64,000 nucleotides of DNA from Manduca sexta. Lineage: Eukaryota; Arthropoda; Insecta; Lepidoptera; Sphingidae. How positions within the stretch are numbered: position 1 is the stretch's first letter; the number at the start of each line of letters is the position of its first letter. The notes under the pieces were generated by a model, which worked only from the letters and a program-made list of their open reading frames with translations, made no database searches and had not been told where the DNA came from. Shown one piece after another: positions 48,201 through 63,200 of this stretch. The position numbers and the translations under genes are program-made. The DNA is taken from NCBI RefSeq assembly GCF_014839805.1, contig NC_051138.1, positions 2,726,983 to 2,790,982 on the forward strand. The letters are read 5' to 3'.

Positions 48201-51200
48201 AACAAGGGCAGTGGCGAAGGGTGAAATTTTTCAAAAGTAACTCGAGGCAAAAAAACTTGCTTTAGTAAACATATCGCGGCTAGTTTGACAGCAAACAAAA
48301 ACTAAGACTAACGTCAATAAACCTAGAAGGGAAGCCGGTAGGAATCGGATTGTATGGACGCTTTGCCACTGAGCAAGGGAACAATCTCCTATGACATACA
48401 CCAAACACTGCGTTGTGCAATACGCTTGCAACGCCGAGCAATCTGTTTGAATTTGCTTTTTGCCATGTTAGATATGAGGTGGAAATTATTGTCAAATAGC
48501 ATACACAGCTTTTACAATATACATACATTTCTGGAGATTATTATTGTGTTTCGTGGATTCAGGACTACACCCAAATAGTGAAATTATAACATTAAACTGC
48601 GCTCGACACCCTTAGTTAATATACTTTTTTTTTATTTCTTCTTCTTCTTTTATATTATAGTTGCCACATTTTATTTATCGGTGATTTTGCCAATGTCGAG
48701 TAATAATAGCGGATACAAAACAAAAAGAGACTGAAAATCAGGTAATCAAAAAGACAAAAATTTTCTTTTGAAATATTATTTTATGTGAGGAAATTTATCA
48801 AAAATGTTTATATACTTTGTATAATTTAGAACAAACACTATGACAGCAGAAATCACGCCTAGAAAAGTATTTTCGGATGGTAAAATAAAAGCGAAAAAAT
48901 ATAATGCTTTATTAGTTCAATTGCAGTAATAGTCACGTTCCCTGCCATCGATTGTGAGTTATCGATTTACCGAACAAAATAAATCGAATATAATAGAAAC
49001 ATCTGTGGCGGAAGTTTTATGTTTAACCTCGCTTACGTTAATAATCCTAATATTGCTGAGGGTCAACAGGCCTAAATAGTGAAATCCCAAATATGTCGGC
49101 AACAAACAGCAAATTCAGAACCGAACACTCACTCTTTATTATCGCATGTTGTTTCATTCTACTTAGATTATAAAGTCGTTTCTAAGATAAAGAGCATAGA
49201 GTATAAAACGATAGGGGCGGGGAGGGGCGGTCACGTTCGTTAACTAGACACATTCACCCGAGAAACCTGTTGTCCCTAGTGTGACGAAGATGGCCACGGA
49301 GGGGCTTTGTTTGATTTTGTTTAATGTAAGTAGGGGCCAATAGGGAGCCCTAAAGCTGAGGGGCCCGTGTCACTCATACGGCGGTAGGTAGGCCCCTGCT
49401 AATAATGAATTATTTTAACTAGTTTATATTTTTATAAAGACTATGTCTATTTCTTTTCTTTGCAAGCAGCAGTGTATACTCAATGTTGTGTTCCGGTTTG
49501 AAGGACATTGTAGCCAGTGTAACTACTGGACATAATAAGACTTAATGTCATGTTTTAGGATGACTAGCGCAGTGGAATACCAAACAATACTTCGTAATTC
49601 AAGGTGTTGGATAGTGTTTCTACTGTTCATGGACGGTCGTATCGCTAACCATCAGGCGAGCAGTCACCCCGTCTTGTCATTCAAAGCAATAAAAAAAAAT
49701 TCCCTGCACCGAATGTTTGAGGTGAAGCCCAAAGCAAATGTCGATTGATAAGAGATAAGAAATACCCCGAAAAGATGCTCATTGATCCGAAAAAACTTGT
49801 TTGTTGAAATAATCCGTTGGATATTTAGTAAAGTAACTCACTTGTATCCAGTGAGAATGTTGAGCAGCGTGGACTTGCCGGCGCCGGACGGGCCCATGAT
49901 GGCCGTAAGCTCGCCGGAGCGAAGCCGCCCCGACACTGACTTCAGGATTGTCTTCACATCTGCGGAAACATAATAATAATAATATATCATCCCTGCATTA
50001 TATACTGTTCCACTGTTAGGCACGGGCCTCCTATACTACTGAGAGGGATTAGGCCTTAGTCCACCACGCTGGACGGCGCTGGCTGGCAGAAATATAGTTT
50101 TAGTTAATATAGATAAACAACGAGGTATTATTAATCTGTATTCCGTGTAGCAATATACATTCCGACTTCAAAACAAGGAGAAGGTTCTCAATTCGACTGT
50201 ACTTTTTTTTAATTTTGTTACCTCAGAACTTTTGACTGGGTGAACCGATTTTGATGATAATTTTTTTATAGAAAAGCTGTTGCTTCCCGTGTAATCCCAT
50301 ATAAATTTAATTTTTGTTGGACCCTTCACTTCGGAGCTACATCAGAAAACTCTTAAATTATGGTGTTAACGTATACTGCTTTTTCAATATACAAGCAACT
50401 TTATACATAGTTTTGCTGTTAGTCCCCATTTTATATATTTTATGGATATTGAATACAGCTTAACACACAAAGTTAAGTCTGTTGTATATATGAATAATTT
50501 TTTACATGTCTTTATACAAGTCATGACCATGGTCCATGTGGTTTGATGAGGTAAGAACGTGAATGAAATTTTTTGATGATAATTCTTCACTAAATATGAT
50601 GATTGCTTTTCTTACATTTATAGATAGGCTATGCTTTTTCTTAGAAACAACGAAACTAGCGTATCTAAAAAATAGTGATTCTCACTTTTTAACGTTTCTT
50701 TATCTCTGTACTGTTTACTACCAAACTCATTAAAAAATCTTTATTTAAGTATAACCTTTTTTTGGTGGGTTTAGAACTGAGTTAGTAAATAGAGAAAACT
50801 AAACGGTGCATATTACATAGATAACGAAACGGTATAAAAGCGTAAATCGCAATTTTATCAGACACGATATTTTACATAGGAGCCATCGAAATATTGAGAT
50901 TCATACTATAAAAATAAATTATATCCGTTCGTTGTAAATATCCAAAGAGATAAGCCGGACGGCACAACAAACCTTGGACATTGGACGGGCACGCACCGTG
51001 ATAGAACTAGTTGGACGCTATTCACAACTATCCGCTCTATCATAAAGATGTAGAGCTCAAAGTCGAACGAGAGGAATTAGTAGGTCCCACAAGTTGGTTG
51101 AATTGTCACCAACTTTCAAACGATTGCGCGAATTTCTCGCAATAAGTCAAATAGAAAGACATCTGGCGTGCGCAAACATTTGACTTTTCATTTATGACCT

Positions 51201-54200
51201 ATTTATATTAAAGAGCTTCAATTTTTTTTAACCAACTGTAAATGGATAAGAGCAATGAAGTAGACTCCTATACGAGAAATATTTTATAAACAAAAGTTCT
51301 TAACGTGAAACAAATTTATAAAAAAGACGTTTTAATCAGTTGAAGAAAAAGCACCAAATTAGGTATCTCAAAAATTTGGCAAAAGTAGGCGTTATGAAAA
51401 CAGCTTGCTATCTTTTTTCAACGCCCGAACATAAATGGCCGTGACGTCACGGTGTTGACATACATCCTTTATCTTTCATTTAAAACTTATCTCTGCCACC
51501 AGATTTAAATGGCTAATAAACTATATAGTTACCAGCGCATTTCCTTAATTCTTTCCAATATAAATATTGAAAACTACGCTTTATTTAGAATTACATTATA
51601 ATAAAGAAAAATCATTGACCTATTAAAATAAATGAGTAGAAAAGGAAAAAGTCAATATATAGGTAAATATAGCGAGACAATATTATATAGGTAGATGTGT
51701 TACATAATTCAAACAGCCGGCAAACAATTTGAGCACACAACCGCGTGGTGAAGAAGTGTTCTGTACGTAAGCGTAGCTATACTAACGTATAAAAATACCA
51801 TGTAGAAGTGTGCTCAAGTTGTTTGACGGCTATTATAACTGGCTATGAAACTACAGATCTAAGTTCACTCTTGCAAAATTCAATTTAACCCGAATCCGAA
51901 AATCAATCATAATAATTTTTTATCGAAAAAAAATACAATACCAACCAGTTCTTGCCGAAAGGTTGACGCACGTAAACGTCATAACAAAAAAAAATGTGTT
52001 TAATAACCAACGTTAAATTACGTTTATCATCAATATAAGCATTCGCAATATCACATGTGTTGGCAAGTCCTTTGTTCTATTACATTACTCATCGCAGGCC
52101 AAAGTTCCCTTCCTGCGTGCAAATGACATACCAAACGATATTATGATTAAATATTTTTTTTTATCAATACTTATGAACTCAACTCGAAAAAAAATATAAA
52201 AATCTGTGGAACGTCGAAGTAAGGTCTTTTACAAATGAAAAATAGGACCATTCCAAAACTATACGAATTCTAACTCAACACTCGAGAATAAAGAATCAAC
52301 GCTAAACATAAAAAAAAATTACGACAAATAAATAAACCTTCAAACTTTAGTCGGTTTCAAAAAAGGACCATGAATCGTAAAAAAAATGTAGGTATTTCGT
52401 ATGCGAGATCCCCTCTGGGCAGTTACTACAATATCTATTTCTGTGGTATTACTGCCAAGCAGCAATGTGGATGTACTGTTCTATACCAGTGACAAGCGCA
52501 GACGAGTGCAACGTCATGCCCTAGTAATTCGAAGTTTGGGTAGTCTTACCACCATTGGCCAACGGTGAAATTTTCCGAAATAAAACCCAACACTCCATAT
52601 AAGTACTAATAGGCATGAATACGGTCTGCAAATCGTTAAAATGATAATTAAAAACACACAAATTCTACATAAAGAAAAGCCGGCAAGAATTTGGTTATAT
52701 GGACCATTCGCCACTGTTGCCTCTAAGCATTGTATGTAGGTAGTCATATTGCTTACTGTCAAGTCATCGACTTACTCAACTTGTCATTCATTTGTAAAAA
52801 TAAAAATGGTCTAAAACAAAATTCAGAGGTTATTAACCACAGTCTGAATATATACAAAAAATTAAACAACGTCTTAGTGTTATTTTCCTATACGTGGTAT
52901 TTAAAAATATTTGACCCTTAACGTCGGTAGCATAAAACACAGTTACATCTGTTATTTCTTTGTTAAGGTGGTAGCTCAAGGTCCATTTTCATACATTTTG
53001 TTTCGGCTTTAATCTGGGTAACTAAACAAGTATTGGCAAGTAAAGAATTTAAATTCACGTCTAGTTAGTGATTAGTTCTCGCAGTTGAAAGAAAAACGTA
53101 AAATAATTAATAATCATGGATATTTCGGCCTTTAAAATTTAATATGACGAAATTTTAAAGGCAGAAATATCCATGATTATTAATTATTTTTACGTTTTTC
53201 TTCAACTGCGAGAACTAATCACTAACTAGACGTGAATTTAAATTCTTTACTTGCCAATACTTGTTTAGTTACCCAGATTAAAGCCGAAACAAAATGTATG
53301 AAAATGGACCTTGAGCTACCACCTTAACTCCTAAGAATTGACACGCATATTGTCAACGGAAAACAACATGTTTACACACTAAATAACGATGGATACTGAC
53401 ATAGAAACATCTAGACTTATAAAATAGCTTTTATGCACAAGGAATAAAGTTTTAAATTAGTGATACAATTTGTAAGTTCCGTAGATTCAAAACTTACCCA
53501 TGCGGAACAAATAAAAAAAAAACTTATTTTTAAGATATTAAAATCTGTTTAAAAGGAAATCTTTAAGCCAAATGCTACTATGCATTTTTAATTATTGAAA
53601 TGAATATTATACTGATTTTAAATCAACTAAATTAAATCAAATTAGAACGTGGAAAGGCAACGTTACCTGTTTTATAAAACCACCGCTTTTAAATGTGAAA
53701 GACAAGTATTCAATAGTAAATCAATTTAAATAATTAAATACAAAATGGCACTGGTCGATTAAATCAGCTTCTGACGTAAATAGAAGTCTTCGCAAACTGT
53801 ATTATAATTCAAAACTGCAATAACTGCCGTCATTAAACAGTAAAATCATTTAGATTACATTGTTATACATTTTGTAAGGTTCCGGGCGACGCTGCATGCA
53901 TTGAGCATAGTATCACCGCCATTATAAGTACACTTTGTAATGGCGGCTTTAGTGTTATAAAAAAGGCTGGCCTGTGGGGTTTGTACGCGGTATTACCGCT
54001 ATTATAAAAACGCTTTGTAATGGCGGGTTTGCTGTTACGTAGGCTGACCTATAGGGGTGGTGGACACCCAACAAATCTCAAACATCTTGAATCCCAAGAA
54101 ATGGTTAATGAACAGGCACACATGACGCCTTTATCCGTAAAGAAGTAGGCAGAGATGCAACCAAGGCACTCAATTTTCGTCTGTATTTTCCGCCCCACGT

Positions 54201-57200
54201 GATAGTTGGCGAGCAAATTGTAATATGAGACATAAGTTTACGACACCAAGTTGAAGAAAACAAATAATACTATTTTAAATCAAAAACATTAATAATCAAA
54301 GTGGATTAAATAGAAAAAATACATTTTATGTACAGTCCAACTTGTTGGATACTAGATCAATTACGCTTGCTATTAAAAACTGGGCCTTGTGAACATGATA
54401 AAGAAGGAAGTTAAATTATTAAAAACTTGTTTATTAATATTAATGAGACCCATTACGGTTGAATTCAAAAGAGCGAATGATTTTTCTGTTATAGACCATA
54501 ATTACTTAATTCCCAGTAATTATTTTACAGTGTCCTTCAAAACAGAACGCCGCGCCATAGTAATTTGCCACGGTTGCCTAGCGACAGAAATAAATACAAC
54601 AATGCTGCAATCTATCCAGGCGGACCTTAGGGTGCGAAATACCATTTATAATAAAATTAATGTAAGATTACATTACACATTTTAATTTTATTATAAACAA
54701 TACTAACCAACTCGCTGAACCAAATATTTATTTTTTTTATATATATTTCACGGCCCTGTACCAAGAATTACTTGGGGTGGAGAAAGTATTATTATGTAGC
54801 GACATGAGTGACGTGTGAAACATAGCCGTAATACAACCAGCCTTCAAAAGAAAAGATAAAAAAGCATATTCTTAATCGCAGCCAATCTAAAATAACAGGG
54901 GTCGTAGCCTTTCTAAAGCTAATAGAAAAAAAAAATGTACGAGAAAGACATATCCAAGCCAGACTTATAATCGAATGTCATTTCTATACAGGGTCATTTT
55001 GACATTGCGTTACTAAATGAAACCACATACTCGTCTGCACCTTTTGCAGACATTGTGTCAAAAATCATCCATTAATAACGAATATTTTCACGAAAAATCC
55101 TGGTTTTAGTTTTCTGATTTTTTGATAATTTTGTAGTTTGATGCGAGTATGGCGTGTGCATGGGTGTATTTCTGACTGAAAATATGATGTTGCCGCTGCA
55201 ACGAATTCTCTTAGTAGTAATAGTGGCTTTAGGGCACGTAAAATTAAAATCACTTTTTATTAATATTTATTTTGTTCGAAACTTACACTTTTTTAAGTTA
55301 CATCTAAGGCTCAATTAACTTATTGTAAAGTGTTATTTCCAAATAGATAAGTATGTGGTTTCATTTAGTAACGCGATGTCAAAATGACCTGTATATTTTT
55401 TATATACGCTTGAACAAAGGCTTCTTGGTTCCGGCTCCTGGCTACGTCACGATAAAGTACTAATTAACTCACATACTAACAAAATATGAAATAAAAATAT
55501 ATATACACACATCAATCGCCACAATTATTACATTTTAAAGCATGTCACGCGATTTGAGAGTGAACAGTGCGGCAACTCAAGGGCTTGCCGATAAAAACAA
55601 GTAACCACTACGACATGCTACAATCCCGAATAACTGGCTTTTCGCTAATCTTGTATAATATAGTTTACATCATACTCACGGAACAAATATTAACAAATAC
55701 AAATCAACATTTATTCAGTAAAATTGACAAATGAACAACAAATATTTGAACAGAAGGTATCAGTGGCGAATGGTGACATTTTCCGAGAGAGGAATTGACA
55801 CAACATAGACTAAGGTACTACTTATGTGCATAAATGCGATCTGCAAATCTTTCCAATGAAAAATATATTTTAATTCTCATTGGAAAGATTTTCAAATCGG
55901 GTTACAAGGACCCTTCACCACTGGAGGTAAGTTTTGTTTGCGTTTTATTTTTCCTTCTCAAATTGGACGTAATAATAATAATAATAATATCAGCCCTGTA
56001 TTATATACTTGCCCACTGCTGAGCACGGGCCTCCTCTACTACTGAGAGGGATTAGGTCTTAGTCCACCACGCTGGCCTAGTGCGGATTGGTAGACTTCAC
56101 ACACCTTCGAAATTCCTATAGAGAACTTCTCGGACGGCAGGTTTCCTCACGATGTTTTCCTTCACCGTTAAAGCGAACGATAAATTCACAAAGAATACAC
56201 ACGTGATTTTTTAGAAAAGTCAGAGGTGTGTGCCCTTGGGATTTGAACCTGCGGACATTCGTCTTGGCAGACCGTTCCACACCCAACTAGGCTATCGCCG
56301 CATTAAATTGGACGTAGATACGCAAAAAGGCTCCAACCCATACTATGGTCAAAAATGAGCCGAGTACGCAACATTTGTTGTCTATAAGATCTATATTTTC
56401 CATTAGTAAAAACGTCGTACTCAAAATATGTTAATTTGAACTTTTTATTAACAAAATAAAAAATGGAAATGAGCATACATACGATTTAAATTTCAATTTT
56501 CACTATTTCATAAGTGTCATTTTGTGGGCTGGATTCTTTTTACGTATCTACGTCTAATTATGTTAAAGATGCTTTAACAAATGTGCACATTCCGCTGCCG
56601 AGCTAATGTAGTTCTCACCTTCACAAGTTATATCTAAAAACAATATAGAATGGAAAGAAAATAAAAATGTTTAGCAATACAAAATAGCACTTGAGGCCAT
56701 TGATATTTGATTCTACTGACGTATTATGTTTCGACACTTGAGACTTTTGTATTTTTTTAAATTCCACGCATGACCTTTATTTTCTTTTATTTATATATAT
56801 TTGAATTTCTATATTTATTTTTATCCCGCACTAATATTTTTTTAAAAGACATAAATTTTATTTAAATTATACAAAAATACTGTATTTTATAAAAAAAATA
56901 CAAGTAGAAATAAAAAAAAAATTCCAATGAGAACTGTTACTTTCAGTTCGAGTTTCCTCTTCCTGCTTTTAAAAGAAATTGTAAAAATAGCCTCGTAATT
57001 ATCAAAATCGCATTGTTGACTTTTGTATAAAAGTTGACCTTCTGCACGTTAATGTTGGGTTCAATAACCTTTTAAAATCCACCACACATAATTAATGACA
57101 AAGGCGTGGTATGATTTATCTTTTTATTTCAAACTTTTATAAGATATCCAACAAAAATTACACGATGCACTTAAAGTGAACAAATTAATACATTCAAATT

Positions 57201-60200
57201 TGACTCAGATTTTTTTTATTGCTTTGAATGATAACGAGCTTGCCGTTCGCTGATGGTAAACGATACGACCGCCCGTAAGCAGTAGAAACACCATAAACAC
57301 CTTGAATTAAAGTATTGTTTGGTATTACACTGCACTCGCCTTCCTGAGACATGAGATGTTAAATCTTATTATGCTTGGCAACTACAAAATAAACACGTTA
57401 CAAAATATATTTTTTCAACCAGAAAATATGTATATTTTTAATGCATCTAAAAAAAAATTAACAATCCAACTAGCAAAAAACATTATCAAAGTGCACGCGG
57501 ACTAATTATTTATACAAAATAAATTATTGATTTCGCAACAAGTTGGTGCCTTGACACCAAGATAAGCAGTACCTGTTCATATCAGATTATCACTCGGTGA
57601 TTACAGTAGAATGCGGTTTAAGCAACATGAACACGTGTCACTAAGTGTGTATTATCAACACGTTTTTATATTCCACTTTCTTTGTTCGGAATACATCTCC
57701 CCATCTTTTATACAGGATTATTTTGAGACTCCATTACTAAATGAAGCCACATACTTATCTACTTAGAAATAACACTTTAGAATAAGTTACTTGAGCCGTA
57801 GATGAAAAATAAACAAGTGTAAATTTCGAACAAATATTTTTTAATAAAAAGTAATTTAAATTTAATGCGCCCTAGAGCCACAACTATTGTTGTAAGAGAA
57901 TTCGTCGCAACTCGCAGCCGTAACATCATACTTTTAGTCAGAAATACACTCACGCACACGCCATATTCACATTAAACTACAAAACGATCGAAAAATCAGA
58001 AAACCATGATTTTTGGTGGGAAAATTTTCCTCAATAATGGATGATTTTTGGCACAATGTCAACAAAGGTGAAGTCAAAAAAGCCACACACTCGGATTCAT
58101 TTAGTAACGCAATGTCAAAACGAGCCTGTGTACTAAGTAGAAATTTTATTAAACTTATCTTAGAACTACCTGGTTTAAAGAATTGTATGTTTTAAAATCG
58201 ACTGAATGTTATGAAATTATACAAGTGTAATAGTCTTGCATGTATATAATTATGAGATAAAAAATAATATAGCGAATCCAATTATAGCAAATGCCACGTA
58301 TTTCATTTAAGTCTTATAATATTTTTATAAATTTATATATTTACCAACTTTTGCTCGCGGATCCACCAGCGTGACGGAATTTTCCGGGTTAAAAGCCCCG
58401 CTATAGACTTTCTCAAGAGAGAAAGTATATAGCCTATAACCTTTCCAGAGCCTTAATCTATCTCCATACCAAATTTCATAAAAATCGGTTCAGTAGATTT
58501 TGAGAAAAACGATAACATAAACAAAAAAGGGGACTTTGTTTTATAATAGGTATAGATGAGAATAAGGGAAAATAAAATTAACAGACTAAGTTATTCTCAA
58601 ATAACATAAATTATATTGAAACAGGCGTTGGACCACTCTATCTCAAAACACTATTGTATTCTGTAGATTTCTTTCTTCTTGTCGTAAAAAAATCCACAAG
58701 AACATGACAAATTAAATTACAAAAGATAAAAATACAATATCGAACACGCATTGCATAATTCATATCATAATCTTTAACTTATCATCAAGCCAACTATGAT
58801 TATTTACACAATGATAAATACAAGAACCTTAATTTCAGCAATGAGACTTTCGATAAACTTTATTATAGAACAAGAAGTAATGAAATATTTACAACCAATT
58901 ATATTACGCTATCAAACGTAAAATCAGTCATTCATAAAACTACTTATTTCAGACCCAAATGTATTTATTTCCTTAAAAGAATGTCAGTAGATACAATTTA
59001 TACAGTAATTACAAAGTGCACGTGAATCCAAGCAGCGTCCAAGAACACGTACGCGCGTAGAACGAGGTATCATCAATATAAATTATCAACATTAATAATA
59101 AATAATAATACTACCCTCTGGTATACCAGAACATAAAAATCTGGGTCTGTGAGACTGATTTATCAGAAATTCAATGTATATAAATCTTAAAATCAATTCC
59201 TAAGCCTCTGACCAAGCTTGAAGCAAATCAAGAAACACAGACAAACACACCGACACTACTTTCCTCGAGTAACAATAGTGGCCGCTGACCACCAATTACT
59301 GTGGATGTACTAAATTGCTTCGTGGACGCCTACTACTACGCAGGAATTCACGTTTCCTTAGCTATTTCATTAATGACCGGCACTACACTAGTATTAGTAG
59401 CTACTACTAAATCCTGGCTAGACGTTGCTTCCAAATTTGTGCATTGATGTGCTAAATAAAAATGACTATATCTGTAATCTGACGAAACAAACAATCGACA
59501 TATTGTAAAACACAAGATAGTTTTGTATTATTTTTGGATGAAAAGAATCTAGATACTAATGTCGTCCTCTGCACAAATAGACAGCCATAACCAAGATACC
59601 ACCGCTTTTTCGTTCGTTTCCTTCAGTCAAAAGGATTCCTATTCCTTCCCAAGACTACCAACAACTCCTTTATGTCTCTAGGTACCTAACTATAAAATTG
59701 TATTTCCTCTTTGTTTTTTATCCTCTACCTCATAAGTTCAATTTATTGGAAATGATGTTTACCAACCAATCTAGTGGCAATAAATGTTTTTTTTTGCTTT
59801 CTTTCTTTCTTTCCCTACTACTCTTATCAGGAGCCATAGTTGCTAGTATCCTAACCATCTTTAAAAAATGACAGTATAAAAAGATTCAACAGTGATACCA
59901 CCTAACAACTCCATAATTGCCCTTTAGACATTGGCAAACCAATGACAACCGGTCGTGACAAACTGCTATTAATTAAAACGATGCTATAAATACACGTGTT
60001 GGTACCTTAATGATACAGAAAACACTTGGACCTTGACTGAACAGGACAAGGACGTGTGAGGAGGCAATCGTTATTATATGTGGAAAACCATGCATTGCTC
60101 AGAAAATCAAATGACATAACCGTTTTGATAATAATTTACTTCAGGACTTTATCACGAATATTTTTTGATATTTTGTGATGATTAATTATTAAGACACTCA

Positions 60201-63200
60201 TTATATTTGTCTTGAACTAACTAACTGGTGTCAGGTCTCTCATGTGTGAGAGTCCGCCTGGGTAGGTACCACTGCAATGTTTTTTTCTGCCGCCAAGCGA
60301 CAGTGTGTATAGTCCCTGTTGTGTTCCGGTTTGAAGGACATTGTAGCCAGTATAACTACTGAACATAATAAAACGTTAATTATAATATAAATAAATTATA
60401 TAAAAACGATGCAAACGTGCCCATAGATCATCTACACGTCATCACCTTTGACCATGAACAGCTTCAATGTCAGAAGAATTGATGCATTGCTGATATTTAA
60501 GAAAAGTAATGAAGTTTAAAGATCCTTGGTCTAAATCCACCATATAATGCTAGGAGGGGAAGGTCTAAGGTTCAAAATCCAAGTTGGACAAACCTAGTAC
60601 GTGTTTTTAAAAGGCAAGTGGAAGAACAATTAAGATTAGTACGAGACTTCAGAGACATTCAAGATATGTCCTTAAACTAACATAAACAATATAGCTACTT
60701 ATATATTATATTCCAAGAAAGACTAGTAGTAATTGCATTAGCTGTTTGTAAACTAATCAATAACACGACGTCTCCGGGTCGCTCGGGTTACATTAACTAT
60801 GCGAAGTTTTCAAAACAGACATTTCATTAATAAATAACTTCGAAGCAATACAATATGAGTTTAAATTGATCTGTTAAGCAAACATTTACTTATGTCTAAA
60901 ACAGTTATGGTATAAATTTGGAATTACCCTTACGTAAATTTCTTTTTCCGTCTCATCATGCAATTTTCTAAGATAAGAATTTGCTCAATGTCAATGCAGG
61001 GTATGTTTTGCTTGAATGACTTTCATGTATCAATTCAGCAGTTTATGTGTTTTAACATCTACCGTCACAAACTTCCTCGTTTCAACCTATAAATCAATTA
61101 TACAATGTACTAGAACATATACTTTTACAGCCGTTTTCAATAAACGATCTCAATCTCGAACTTCAATCCGATTCCGAGAATGAACCAATCAAAATAACTC
61201 ATTTGAAAGCATGTCAAAAAAACTGTTCTGATTGGTCAATTTTTGAGACACATCTAAAAAAGCGATTGAGATTGCTTATTGCAAATGGCAGTTAATCAGG
61301 TGGTTTAATTCAAACATCAACGTCAAAACTGATCATAGTACAAAACTGTTTCCTATCTAGCACATCTTTTTTTATTTATGATTATTAATGTATTATTAGC
61401 CTATCTTGCTTAAGGAATACGAAAAGTCATTTCGTACCGTTGGCTAACAATTACAAAGTTCTAAGTTAATTATTATTTATCTTGGAAAAAATATGTTAAA
61501 AATTTGAAAAGTCATGATTCCGCGTTTATATTTCGAAATAATTAAAATGTTTACTGAATAAGATATATATTTATACGAAATATATAACTTAATTTATGCA
61601 AAGATGTAACGTAGAACGTTAAAATGTATTATATTAATGTAATATGTATTATAAAATCCAGCGATATAATGACCATAAATGAACTAACGCACATAAGTAT
61701 AAAAAAACCTGAATTTTTATTCGCACGCCATTGAAACTCGTATTTAAAATAAAAACATAGCCGGTTAATCGTATGACCACAAAAAAGGTTAACGTTATTA
61801 CAATATAAATATTCATATATTTTATATCATACACATTTTAATGTTATGTTTCAAATGTTATTATAAAAATATTGCTTGAATTGGCTAAAATATGAACTTT
61901 GTCTGTCATATTTGGGTTTCGTGCAAAAGGTTAAGCTATTGCAAACCTAATATCGACCTTAATAAAACTTAATATTGAAGATTACAACTAGCTGCTAGAC
62001 AAATTGTGACAGTCAAAAAATAAATAAAAAAATTCTTATCAGATCTACATATAATTAAACTGAGATCTAATGTAAATAACAAGAGAGTCTTCTTTTGTTT
62101 TTCAAAGCACAATAGCGTTATCATTGTTACTGAACAAAGAAGTTCATTCGCACCACAATAAGTCATTGGTGATGGCGACATTGAGTCCTTAGCGCACGAC
62201 CCTTTGTTTTCTTGAATATAGACTCTGATATTGAGTATCCGAAATAGCTGTAAATGAACCTACCTCAACGTATACTCGAAGATCATGATACTAGTGAAAT
62301 ATGGAGTCTGGATTTAGTCTTACATGCATTGTTTACATTTTTACATTGGTTTAATTTCGAAGATACATATTGATTTATTTATCAAATATAATTAATGATC
62401 ATCAGCGTCATGTCAGTATGAAAGTGTTATAGTTAAAAATATTTAATCTAAGGTATAGTGTAAAGTAGGGACGTAGTACGAACATCTTTCTATCTCTATG
62501 TAAAAACAAATGTCCTTCCATTTTTTCTTTAATTAAAAAGTATGACTGTATGTATGAAATCCATAAAATTCTGATAAAAATATTACAATTTGTACCAATT
62601 TTGACATATCGCATATGGTTGATGTGAATCAGAATCGTATAGATAAGGAAATGACGCAGTAAGTGCCAGGTAGCAACGTCTTTAAAACGATTTGCATAAG
62701 ATCTAGTTTTGCTTTATAAAAACTTTCAATAAGTGATTTAAAGAAAGCCCTTATCATGAATATAATCTTTTCCAAAAATCCATATAATATATACATACGT
62801 AGTATAGCTTTGACGAAGTATAATCTAGGTTTAGATTTAATCCTCAATGGATTGATAGATATGCCCTCTAATACTTATGACCAGATGACCTGAACAACCT
62901 GATAATGAATATAATAGTTTTAAAAACGGTAATGGGTATCACGTAAGCGTCGACAATTGGAGACAGAGATTTAGCACAAATTTATATATTTGGACACGAT
63001 ATTGATGATGTATATAACTATTGGACAACTAAGATGTTTTTATACAATAGTTTGTATTTCAAGGTGGTGGATGGTGTTTCTACTGTTTATGGGCGGTCGT
63101 ATCACTTACCATCAGACGAACGGCAAGCTCGTCTCGTCATTCAAAGCAATAATATATATATTTACAAAAATACAAGGACAATCTAATTCAAAAGATCTGA

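Larger units (their letters stand above)
41078..49841 (-). other. ABCG intron B-C, 8.8 kb
   Basis: Repeats recognised: 41,510-41,630 (unclassified), Repeat J inverted (43,186-43,345), Repeat E (44,438-44,685), SINE-1 (46,050-46,240), MITE G (48,209-48,371), Repeat C (49,465-49,690). A GC-rich patch lies at 49,210-49,400. A 112-codon minus-strand frame at 45,306-45,644 has no family resemblance. No skipped exon seen. Confidence 0.5.

Noticed and set aside
54389..54685. 98-codon frame on the plus strand
   Set aside because: No family resemblance, no conserved context, and it lies in intronic AT-rich DNA.
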